Assembly: GCF_038502225.1 (NCBI RefSeq)
Contig: NC_091340.1
Location: 30,185,619-30,249,618 of the forward strand
Length of the DNA stretch: 64,000 nucleotides
Origin: Cherax quadricarinatus
Taxonomy: Eukaryota; Arthropoda; Malacostraca; Decapoda; Parastacidae
Direction of reading: 5' to 3'
The notes under the pieces are model-generated. The model was not told where the DNA came from. It ran no database searches and saw only the letters and a program-made list of their open reading frames with translations. Positions 35,424 to 44,569 of this stretch are shown piece by piece. The position numbers and the translations under genes are program-made. Numbering within the stretch: the first letter of the stretch is position 1; each line of letters starts with the position of its first letter.

Positions 35424-35745
35424 GTACAGAAAAGTAGATAGAAGCAGAAGATACTTGAAGACGATGTAATCAGTCCATCACCCTTAAAGTTTTGAGGTGG
35501 TCAGTCCCTCAGTCTGGAGAAGAGCATTGTTCCATAGAATGAAACAATATGGAGATGAAGTGACAGGATGGAGCCTTATATAGCGCTATATAAGGCTCCA
35601 TCCTGTCACTTCATCTCCATATTGTTTCATTCTATGGAACAATGCTCTTCTCCAGACTGAGGGACTGACCACCTCAAAACTTTAAGGGTGATGGACTGAT
35701 TACATCGTCTTCAAGTATCTTCTGCTTCTATCAACTTTTCTGTAC

Positions 35746-35784
35746 TTGACTGAAGAAGCCTACTGTGTAGGCGAAACGTTTCAT
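35746..35784 (+). ncRNA. Hammerhead-like motif, family A, right arm with a compensated stem I pair
   Basis: Stem I reads TTGA and TCAT where the left arm has TCGA and TCGA. The third pair has gone from C-G to U-A, both partners changed. The fourth is lost. Core, stem II and ACGT are unchanged. Confidence 0.7.
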
Positions 35785-37326
35785 AATAAAGATACCTAAC
35801 TGTTGCATATGTGTCTTACCTAACAACCTGTCGGTATTTTATACCATTTTAATGTTCAATCCCGTATCATAAAAATCTTTGAGAGGGTTCTAAGAAGTAA
35901 AATAGCCAACCACCTAGATACCCATCAGTTACACAGCCCAGGGCAACACGGGTTTAGAGCAGGTCGCTCCTGCCTGTCTCAGCTACTGGACCACTATGAA
36001 AAGGTCCTGGATGCTGTAGAGAATAAACAAAATACAAATGTAGTATACACAGACTTTGCAAAAGCTTTCGACAAGTGTTACCATGGTGTAATAGCACACA
36101 AAATGCGGGATAAAGGAATAACGGGAAAAGTTGGTAGATGGATCTATAACTTCTTGACAAACAGAACACAAAGAGTAATAGTAAACAGAGTAAAGTCCCA
36201 GACAGCCATGGTAAAAATCTCTGTTCCACAAGGCACAGTACTCGCTCCCATTCTATTCCTCATCCTCATTGCGGATGACACTCGGATTACCATGGCAGTG
36301 ACCTCCATCGAAGGCACTGCGAGACTCCAAGCGGACATCAACCAAATCTTCGAATGGGCCACTCAAAACAATATGAAACTCAACGAGGAGAAATTTCAAC
36401 TACTCATATATGGAAAACTTGAAGAAATTAAAAATGTGTCAGGGTATACCACAAATTCTAACCATACAATAGAGCGGAAAAGTAATGTGAAGGACCAGGG
36501 AGTGACAATGTCAGAGGATATCGCCTTCAAAAACCACAACAATGTATCTACCGCATCAGCTAGGAAAATGATAGGATGGATAATGAGAACTTTCAAAACT
36601 AGGGACGCCAAGCCCATGATGATTCTCTTCAAATCGCTTGTGCTCTCTAGGCTGGAATACTGCTGTACACTAACAGCCCCCTTCAAGGCTGATGAAATTG
36701 CTGACCTGCAGAGTGTACAAAGAACTTTCATGGCACACATAAGTGCGATAAGGCACCTAAACTACTGGGAACGGTTGAAGGTCCTTGATCTGTATTCCCT
36801 CGAACGCAGGCGAGAGATACATGATAATATACACTTGGAAGATCCTGGAGGGATTGGTGCCAAACCTGCACACGAAAATCACTCCCTAGGAAAGCAAAAG
36901 ATTCGGCAGGAGATGCAACATTCCCCTGAAGAAAAGCAGGGGCATCACGAGTACACTGAGAGACAACACAGTAAGTGTCCGGGGCCCAAGACTGTTCAAT
37001 TGCCTCCCAGCATACATAATGGGGAGTACCAATAGACCCCTGACTGTCTTCAAGAAGGCAATGGACAGGCACCTAAAGTCAGTACCTGACCAACCAGGCT
37101 GTGGTTTGTACGTCAGCTTGCGTGCGGCCAGCAGTAACAGCCTGGTTGATCAGACCCTGATCCACCATGAGGCCTGGTCTCAGACCGGTCCGCGGGGGCG
37201 TTGACCCCCGAAACCCTCTCCAGGTAAACTTCAGGTATATACATGGTGTAGTCCACACTGGCTAATGCTGATCTTTAACTAACTGTGAAGTGTATAGCTA
37301 GATGCTGGTTCAATAGAGATGACAGT

Positions 37327-40300
37327 GAGTGTAGACTGGTCAGTGTCTTAGTGTAGTGAGTGTAGACTGGTCAGAGTCTTAGTCTAATGAGTGTAGCCTG
37401 GTCAGTGTCTTAGTGTAGTGAGTGTAGATTGGTCAGTGTCTTAGTGTAGTGGGGGTAGACTGGTCAATGTCTTAGTCTAATGAGTGTAGACTGGTCAGTG
37501 TCTTAGTGTAGTAAGTGTAGACTGGTCAGTGTCTTAGTGTAGTGGGTGTATACTGGTCAATGTCTTAGTCTAATGAGTGTAGACTGGTCAGTGTCTTAGT
37601 GTAGTGAGCGTAGACTGGTCAGTGTCTTAGTGTAGTGAGTGTAGACTGATCAGTGTCTTAGTGTAGTGAGTGTAGACTGGTCAATGTCTTAGTCTAATGA
37701 GTGTAGCCTGGTCAATGTCTTAGTGTAGTGAGTGTAGACTGGTCAGTGTCTTAGTGTAGTGGGTGTAGACTGGTCAATGTCTTAGTCTAATGAGTGTAGA
37801 CTGGTCAGTGTCTTAGTGTAGTGAGCGTAGACTGGTCAGTGTCTTAGTGTAGTGAGTGTAGACTGATCAGTGTCTTAGTGTAGTGAGTGTAGACTGGTCA
37901 ATGTCTTAGTCTAATGAGTGTAGCCTGGTCAATGTCTTAGTGTAGTGAGTGTAGACTGGTCAGTGTCTTAGTGTAGTGGGTGTAGACTGGTCAATGTCTT
38001 AGTCTAATGAGTGTAGACTGGTCAGTGTCTTAGTGTAGTGAGTGTAGACTGGTCAGTGTCTTAGTGTAGTGAGTGTAGACTGGCCAGTGTTTTAGTGTAG
38101 TGTGTAGACTGGTCAGTGTCTTAGTGTAGTGAGTGTAGACTGGTCAGTGTCTTAGTGTAGTGAGTGTAGACTGGTCAGTGTCTTAGTGTTGTGAGTGTAG
38201 ACTGGTCAGTGCCTTAGTCTAATGAGTGTAGACTGGTCAGTGCCTTAGTGTAGTGAATGTAGACTGGTCAGTGCCTTAGTCTAATGAGTGTAGACTGGTC
38301 AGTGCCTTAGTCTAATGAGTGTAGACTGGTCAGTGTCTTAGTGTAGTGAGTATAGACTAGTCAGTGTCTCAGTGTAGTGAGTGTAGACTGGTCAATGTTT
38401 CAGTCTAATGAGTGTAGCCTGGTCAGTGTCTTAGTGTAGTGAGTGTAGACTGGTCAGTGTCTTAGTGTAGTGGGTGTAGACTGGTCAATGTCTCAGTCTA
38501 ATGAGTGTAGACTGGTCAGTGTCTTAGTGTAGTGAGTGTAGACTGGTCATTGTCTTAGTGTAGTGAGTGTAGACTGGTCAATGTCTTAGTCTAATGAGTG
38601 TAGACTGGTCCGTGTCTTAGTGTAGTGAGTGGAGACTGGCCAGTCTTAGTGTAGTGAGTGTAGACTGGTCAATGTCTTAGTCTAATGAGTGTAGACTGGT
38701 CAATGTCTTAGTCTAATGAGTGTAGACTGGTCAGTGTCTTAGTGTAGTGAGTGTAGACTGGTCAATGTCTTAGTCTAATGAGTGTAGACTGGTCAGTGTC
38801 TTAGTGTAGTGAGTGTAGACTGGTCAGTGACTTAGTGTAGTGAGTGTAGACTGGTCAGTGCCTTAGTCTAATGAGTGTAGACTGTTCAGTGCCTTAGTGT
38901 AGTGAGTGTAGACTGGTCAGTGCCTTAGTCTAATGAGTGTAGACTGGTCAGTGCCTTAGTCTAATGAGTGTAGACTGGTCAGTGTCTTAGTGTAGTGAGT
39001 ATAGACTAGTCAGTGTCTTAGTGTAGTGAGTGTAGAATGGTCAATGTCTTAGTCTAATGAGTGTAGCCTGGTCAGTGTCTTAGTGTAGTGAGTGTAGACT
39101 GGTCAGTGTCTTTGTGTAGTGAGAGTAGACTGGTCAATGTCTTAGTCTAATGAGTGTAGACTGGTCCGTGTCTTAGTGTAGTGAGTGGAGACTGGCCAGT
39201 GTCTTAGTGTAGTGAGTGTAGACTGGTCAATGTCTTAGTCTAATGAGTGTAGACTGGTCAATGTCTTAGTCTAATGAGTGTAGACTGGTCAGTGTCTTAC
39301 TGTAGTGAGTGTAGACTGGTCAATGTCTTAGTCTAATGAGTGTAGACTGGTCAGTGTCTTAGTGTAGTGAGTGTAGACTGGTCAATGTCTTAGTCTAATG
39401 AGTGTAGACTGGTCAGTGTCTTAGTGTAGTGAGTGTAGACTGGTCAGTGCCTTAGTCTAATGAGTGTAGACTGGTCAGTGCCTTAGTCTAATGAGTGTAG
39501 ACTGGTCAGTGTCTTAGTGTAGTGAGTATAGACTAGTCAGTGTCTTAGTGTAGTGAGTGTAGAATGGTCAATGTCTTAGTCTAATGAGTGTAGCCTGGTC
39601 AGTGTCTTAGTGTAGTGAGTGTAGACTGGTCAGTGTCTTAGTGTAGTGGGTGTAGACTGGTCAATGTCTTAGTCTAATGAGTGTAGACTGGTCAGTGTCT
39701 TAGTGTAGTGAGTGTAGACTGGTCAATGTCTTAGTCTAATGAGTGTAGACTGGTCAGTGTCTTAGTTTAGTGAGTGGAGACTGGTCAGTGTCTTAGTGTA
39801 GTGAGTGTAGACTGGTCAATGTCTTAGTCTAATGAGTGTAGACTGGTCAATGTCTTACTCTAATGAGTGTAGACTGGTCAGTGTCTTAGTGTAGTGAGTG
39901 TAGACTGGTCAATGTCTTAGTCTAATGAGTGTAGACTGGTCAGTGTCTTAGTGTAATGTCTTAGTCTAATGAGTTTAGACTGGTCAGTGTCTTAGTGTAG
40001 TGAGTATAGACTGGTCAATGTCTTACTCTAATGAGTGTAGACTGGTCAGTGTCTTAGTGTAGTGAGTGTAGACTGGTCAGTGTCTTAGTGTAGTGAGTGT
40101 AGACTGGTCAGTGTCTTAGTGTAGTGAGTGTAAACTGGTCAGTGTCTTAGTGTAGTGAGTGTAGACTGGTCAGTGTCTTAGTGTAGTGAGTGTAGACTTG
40201 TCAGTATCTTAGTGTAGCGAGTGTAGATTGGTCAGTGTCTTAGTGTAGTGAGTGTAGACTTGTCAGTATCTTAGTGTAGCGAGTGTAGATTGGTCAATGT

Positions 40301-40596
40301 CTTAGTGTAGTGAGTGTAGACTTGTCAGTATCTTAGTGTAGCGAGTGTAGATTGGTCAATGTCTTAGTGTAGTGAGTGTAGACTTGTCAGTATCTTAGTG
40401 TAGCGAGTGTAGATTGGTCAGTGTCTTAGTGTAGTGAGTGTAGACTTGTCAGTATCTTAGTGTAGCGAGTGTAGACTGGTCAATGTCTTAGTGTAGTGAG
40501 TGTAGACTGGTTAGTGTCTTAGTGTAGTGAGTGTAGACTGGTCAGTGTCTTAGTGTAGTGAGTGTAGACTGGTCAGTGTCTTAGTGTAGTGAGTGT
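37327..40596. repeat. 3.3-kb satellite of 31-bp units with two monomer types
   Basis: Type 1 ends CAGTGTCTTAGTGTAGTGA; type 2 ends CAATGTCTTAGTCTAATGA. Both share GTGTAGACTGGT, and there are about 105 copies. The two types form higher-order patterns. For example, the rare GAGCG variant recurs at 37606 and 37823, 217 bp (seven units) apart, with the same neighbours. Near the right end (40190-40480) a third variant, TTGTCAGTATCTTAGTGTAG, alternates. No coding frame. Confidence 0.95.
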
Positions 40597-40786
40597 AGAC
40601 TTCTTACTTGTCTGGAAGAACACAGTCTCCTGAACTAACCTGCCTGGATTTTCTACTATATTTTTGCAACATAGCCAGCTCCTGACGACGTGTTAATTGC
40701 TATCATTTAGTCTCCGCTGTGGTTATTTTGCATTTCTTGCCTAGTCAAGCGTGAAGAAAAAGACGGCAAACTGGGATAATGTTACA

Positions 40787-41150
40787 GTGAAACTTCTTGT
40801 CACGACCATAATTCGTTCCAAAACTCTGGTCGTGACGTGAACCTAATTTTCCCATTGGATTTTATGTAAATACGATTAATCTGTTCCAAATCCCTACGAA
40901 CTGTATGTAAATATTGTTTTTTAAGATTTTTAAGCACAACAATAGTTAATTACACCAGAACTAGTAGCCTCTCCATGCCTTACTTCACTATGAATGCGAT
41001 TTCTCTTACGAAACTCTTCCAACCATCCTCGACTGGCTTTAAATTCATCACTTTCTGCACCCATAGAAGGATAATACTGCCGCAAATCGCTGTGTATCTT
41101 CCTGGCTTTCTTGCATATGATCGCCTCACTTAGGGGCCCTTATGAGTTAG
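40787..41150 (-). pseudogene. Tigger (pogo superfamily) transposon fragment
   Basis: Starts with CAGTGAAACTTCTTGTCACG after a TA, a Tigger-like terminal repeat. The minus strand at 41126-40960 encodes KKARKIHSDLRQYYPSMGAE, then DEFKASRGWLEEFRKRNRIH. That is the CENP-B-type DNA-binding half of a Tigger transposase (the FKASxGW block). The catalytic DDE part is absent, so this is an internally deleted copy. A related 5' fragment lies at 62.49 kb. Confidence 0.75.
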
Positions 41151-41397
41151 CACCTGAACTTTATTTTTCGTTCGATTTCTTTCATTTTTTTTGTACGTAA
41201 AGAAGCACCTTTCCATTTTAATGTGACCAAGTTTCAATAAGATAGCTCAAAAAACAACTGGGAAAAAAATTATTTACTAATAATCATACATATTGCAAGT
41301 TATTGCACGGTACTGTCGAAGTGGGACTTGGAGAAGCTGTTTTGGCATTATCTACGCATAAAACATTGCTAAACTGTATTTATCAGGATGAACTTTA

Positions 41398-41690
41398 CTG
41401 TAATTTATCCTATCACGGAGTTTCCGGGTTCGATTCCCGGCGGGTGGAAATTCCGACACGTTTCCTTACACCTGTTGTCCTGTTCACCTAGCAGCAAATA
41501 GGTACCTGGGTGTTAGTCGACTGGTGTGGGTCGCATCCTGGGGGACAAGATTAAGGACCCCAATGGAAATAAGTTAGACAGTCCTCGATGACGCACTGAC
41601 TTTCTTGGGTTATCCTGGGTGGCTAACCCCCCGGGGTTAAAAATCCGAACGAAATATTATCTTATCTTATCTTATCTTATCTTCATTCTT
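41398..41690 (+). mobile_element. tRNA-derived SINE (same family as 31.87 kb)
   Basis: B-box GGGTTCGATTCCC at 41427, then the body CACCTGTTGTCCTGTTCACC and GTCGACTGGTGTGGGTCGC, ending in a (CTTAT)n tail at 41658-41684. The A-box half of the head is lost or scrambled. Confidence 0.8.
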
Positions 41691-41811
41691 AAAAAAAATG
41701 AAGTTTGTATGTTTTTGTCATTCAGCCAGATATCTGAATTTTGCCCTCACAAAAATCAAAAACAAATTATGATATCTCACATATAACCCGCACATAAAAG
41801 AGAGAAGCTTA

Positions 41812-41850
41812 CGGCGATGTTTCGGTCCGACTTGGACCATTGACAAAGTC
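41812..41850 (-). ncRNA. Degenerate hammerhead-like motif, family E
   Basis: Minus strand: core-like TTGTCAAT, stem II GGTCC/GGACC around AAGTC, GAA, ACAT. Stem II is perfect, but A6 is replaced, stem III is no longer palindromic and stem I pairs poorly. Probably inactive. Confidence 0.4.
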
Positions 41851-41903
41851 ACACTAACCAGAAGTGGAGCAGGACGGCTATATATAGGGAGGAAGAGGTG
41901 ATG

Positions 41904-41904
<1 letters not shown>

Positions 41905-41960
<56 letters not shown>
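41905..41960. repeat. (TAG)n microsatellite
   Basis: About 18 perfect TAG/GTA triplets. Confidence 0.95.
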
Positions 41961-42457
41961 CAAGTATGGTATATAATACCGACAAGATGAAATTAAGACA
42001 CATGCGCAACACCCGGGCATCCCTATCGTCCACAACAAAGACAACCAGACGCCGCACATGTGTCTTAATTATCTCAAAATGATAATCTGCAGTTTGTAAA
42101 ACAATCTTTCCCTTATGTTGTTTGTGAATTTCATTGCATTCCTATTATTATTAACGACAGTAATGCAATATATATGTGAATAACCTACGTCCGAGATAAT
42201 CCGCAAAACAGCAGGACAACCGATTTTTTTTTTTTCGAGAAAATAAAATTGTTCTCAGTCTTATAAGGCATTATGAGTGTATATCATAGTTACCCATATC
42301 CGTTTTCTTTCATATAAGGACCCTGGAGTGATAGAAAGAGAATGGAAGCTCTCCCTAGCTAGAGAAATATTAAATTCCAGATTTGTAGATGAATGGTTCA
42401 GAGAACCGACATGTTGAAAAATTAGACATATGTGCAACGCTTGGGTATCTTTATTGA

Positions 42458-42492
42458 GGAAACGTTTCGCCACACAGTGGCTTCATCAGTCC
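42458..42492 (-). ncRNA. Hammerhead-like motif, family B, left arm
   Basis: Minus strand: GGA, CTGATGAA, stem II GCCAC/GTGGC around TGT, GAA, ACGT, T, TCC. All pairs intact. Confidence 0.7.
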
Positions 42493-42888
42493 ATACGTAG
42501 GAGAAACTTGAAGAACAGGAGGAGAATGAGGTAATCAGTCCCTCAACCTTGAGTCGATGTGTTCAGTCCATCAATCTTGAATAGAATACGGCATATCAGC
42601 GGAGAAGCAGCTTATAAACCGTATGGCAGGAGAGGTGCAGCAGTCATAGGTCGTGTCACATTTGTTCAATGTGGAAGTAGGCCTAATTCTTGGGCACGAC
42701 CTACTTCCACATTGAACAAATGTGACACGACCTATGACTGCTGCACCTCTCCTGCCATACGGTTTATAAGCTGCTTCTCCGCTGATATGCGGTATTCTAT
42801 TCAAGATTGATGGACTGAACACATCGACTCAAGGTTGAGGGACTGATTACCTCATTCTCCTCCTGTTCTTCAAGTTTCTCCTACGTAT

Positions 42889-42923
42889 GGACTGATGAAG
42901 CCACTGTGTGGCGAAAAGTTTCC
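42889..42923 (+). ncRNA. Hammerhead-like motif, family B, right arm (stem III damaged)
   Basis: As the left arm, but ACGT has become AAGT, which breaks the stem III palindrome. Confidence 0.6.
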
Positions 42924-42965
42924 TCAATAAAGATACCCAAGAGTTGCACATGTGTCTAATTTATC

Positions 42966-43709
42966 AAGGACTACATCGTTGCTCTAGAAAATGAAATCAA
43001 AGATATCAAAGCAGCACTCGAGCGACGAGATTCCAAGATAACCAACCTCGAGAATAAGATCCAAAACCTTGAAGAGAAGATTACATCGGGAAGTGTTGAT
43101 ACAGAAAATACTCTAAAAGCAGCTATAGCCAGTCACACTGAACAAATAACAACAATAAATATGAAGGTTGAAGAAGCAATCAAGGACTGGAATCTGAACA
43201 TGCACACTCGACTAAATGAATACCTTGATTTCCAAGACGACAAAACTGAACAAGATAAGTTGTCTGATGCAGTTATAATAAACAGTCCACACATTCCTAG
43301 TGACATAACACAAGCACAGTGCAAAGAAACTGCTATCAGGATAATACAGAACCACGTACAAGTCATCGTGCAAAACAATGAAATCAAAGAAACACGTTTG
43401 TTAGGAAAACCAGGAAGTAAACACAGTATAATGATCCGACTTCATTCATACGATAAAAGAAAGGACCTAATTAAATCAGCAATTACAATGAAAAATGGAG
43501 TGTACATAAATGAGTGTCTAACAAAAAAACGTCAAAACCTTCTGTTCAGGCTGAGAAAACTTAAACAGGAAAACAAAATACATCAGTGTTTCACGCGAGA
43601 TGGGAAAATACTAGTAAGGAAAACATCAACAGGACAACAATATACCATCTCAAACGAACATGATTTCTCTACCTTCCTTAGAAAAGCTGACATTTCTGTA
43701 ACAGATTAA
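42966..43709 (+). CDS. LINE-B ORF1, 5'-truncated: coiled coil plus baculovirus FP-like C-terminal domain
   Basis: Open without an initiating Met from 42966 to a stop at 43709 (247 codons); the first internal Met is at 43161. The N-terminal part is a clear coiled coil (ALENEIKDIKAALERRDSKI, NLENKIQNLEEKI). The C-terminal part (KRQNLLFRLRKLKQENKI, then GKILVRKTSTGQQYTI) resembles the FP-like domain found in ORF1 of many invertebrate LINEs. The expected role is RNA binding and RNP assembly. No frameshift lies in the part that remains. Confidence 0.75.
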   Translation, partial: KDYIVALENEIKDIKAALERRDSKITNLENKIQNLEEKITSGSVDTENTLKAAIASHTEQITTINMKVEEAIKDWNLNMHTRLNEYLDFQDDKTEQDKLSDAVIINSPHIPSDITQAQCKETAIRIIQNHVQVIVQNNEIKETRLLGKPGSKHSIMIRLHSYDKRKDLIKSAITMKNGVYINECLTKKRQNLLFRLRKLKQENKIHQCFTRDGKILVRKTSTGQQYTISNEHDFSTFLRKADISVTD

Positions 43710-44424
43710 ATAAGTGCCCTTAATACATATATACGTGTGGTGCATATAGTGTACGTTACTATCATATTGTACATTATTATTTTTATTATTTTTCATCACT
43801 AGCTAATGCCAACTACCTCCAATACTCTATAACTTTCTTACTGCTATTAATTTGCTCATAATTTTAAATTAAAAGTCAAATCTTACTCCAAATTAATAAT
43901 ATTCATTTTTTCTTACCTGTCCATTTAATTTTGTTTATCACTACTTGTTTTTTTAGTCACTTTACATTGTATATTCAATTAGTGTATATTCCAATTACTT
44001 TTTTGCAAGTACCAAAACTATCTTTTGCTAGCTAGTACCAACTACCTCATTTTTTTTACTTTTATTGTGCAATAAACTGCTCAATTTATCTAATATTACA
44101 AATCAGATCTTACTCCTAAACCAATATTATTTCATAGTGACCATCTGTCCATTTAACTTTGTTTACCATTACTTAATTTTAGTCCCTTATATATTTTCTC
44201 CTTTATTTTAGCTTTATATAACTACCCTAGCTTATACATTCACAATTGTTAAAATAATCAAGGTGCTATTCTCAGGTGCTAAAGTAGAACAAGTTCACAA
44301 TTTTGCATTATATTCCAAAGCTCATTTATTTTATAGTACTACCTACTATCATATTCCCAAGCTCCATTATTTGATCATCACTTTATTTGTACTAGTCCCT
44401 TTTATATTGTCTCCTTTATTTTAG

Positions 44425-44458
<34 letters not shown>

Positions 44459-44569
44459 ACCTTAGCTCATTATTTTACATTTGTTAAATAATTCAGGTGC
44501 TATTTTTTAGCTTAAGACTATTTACTTTGTTTTATACTTAATTCTAACTATAGATTCACTACAAATCTT
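43710..44569 (+). other. LINE-B inter-ORF spacer with degenerate duplications and a poly(A) run
   Basis: AT-rich and non-coding. Segments recur in diverged form. GCTAGCTAATGCCAACTACC (about 43800) resembles GCTAGCTAGTACCAACTACC (about 44028). CTCCTTTATTTTAGCTT occurs near 44208 and 44410. A pure A-run of about 30 lies at 44427-44456. The spacer may carry a translation-reinitiation or internal promoter role, but nothing shows this. Confidence 0.6.

Larger units (their letters stand above)
35334..35870. mobile_element. Hammerhead foldback, family A, with 11-bp target duplication
   Basis: Insert 35345-35859 (515 bp) flanked by TCCCGTATCAT on both sides (35334-35344 and 35860-35870). Two inverted units meet at a perfect palindrome (35573-35596) centred on GCGC, between two TATA-like CTATATAAGG boxes. 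Arms are near-identical over about 240 bp. Only the right arm keeps the 3' hairpin GGTATTTTATACC (35833-35845). The joint at GCGC suggests that the two copies were fused by short homology. Confidence 0.85.
34981..37035 (+). pseudogene. LINE-A copy 2 reverse transcriptase, split
   Basis: The first part (34985-35333) holds INDMPMHSAPGPDSWNSVFI. The frame is cut by the foldback insertion at 35345 and resumes at 35871 (KIFERVLRSK). Motif A is TDFAKAFDKCYH and motif B SVPQGTVLAPILFL. About 15 codons between motifs B and C are lost, so that LIADDTRI joins directly. A 2-nt deletion near 36815 shifts the C-terminal part. Confidence 0.8.
33043..37240 (+). mobile_element. LINE-A copy 2, interrupted by a hammerhead foldback
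   Basis: Same order as copy 1: ORF1, endonuclease, RT, 3' UTR ending in CTCTCCAGGTAAACTTCAGG (about 37220). It carries several deletions and is split in the RT by the family A foldback at 35345-35859. It is more decayed than copies 1 and 3. Confidence 0.85.
41800..42075 (-). mobile_element. Degenerate hammerhead-type element, family E, with orphan 3' tail
   Basis: The minus strand has a TATA-like CTATATATAG (41875 region) and a hammerhead-like block at 41812-41850. To its right, past a (TAG)n array, a separate piece carries the 3' hairpin GGTATATAATACC (41968-41980). A miniature inverted repeat follows, with ATTAAGACACATG at 41991 and CATGTGTCTTAAT near 42058 and no ribozyme between. Probably two overlapping remnants. 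Confidence 0.5.
42380..42957. mobile_element. Hammerhead foldback, family B, with its right tail displaced by LINE-B
   Basis: Two long inverted arms: GTATGGCAGGAGAGGTGCAG on the left recurs as its complement on the right. The left arm extends out to the 3' hairpin GGTTCAGAGAACC (42395-42407) and CAGATTTG. The right arm stops at GTGTCTAATTTA (42957). The missing right tail, with its own hairpin (47909-47921), reappears at 47902, after the 4.9-kb LINE-B. Thus LINE-B inserted into this element. Confidence 0.75.

Noticed and set aside
44426..44457. Poly(A) run as a processed-pseudogene end
   Set aside because: No upstream cDNA-like sequence; it lies within the LINE-B spacer, next to a diverged duplicate that lacks the run.
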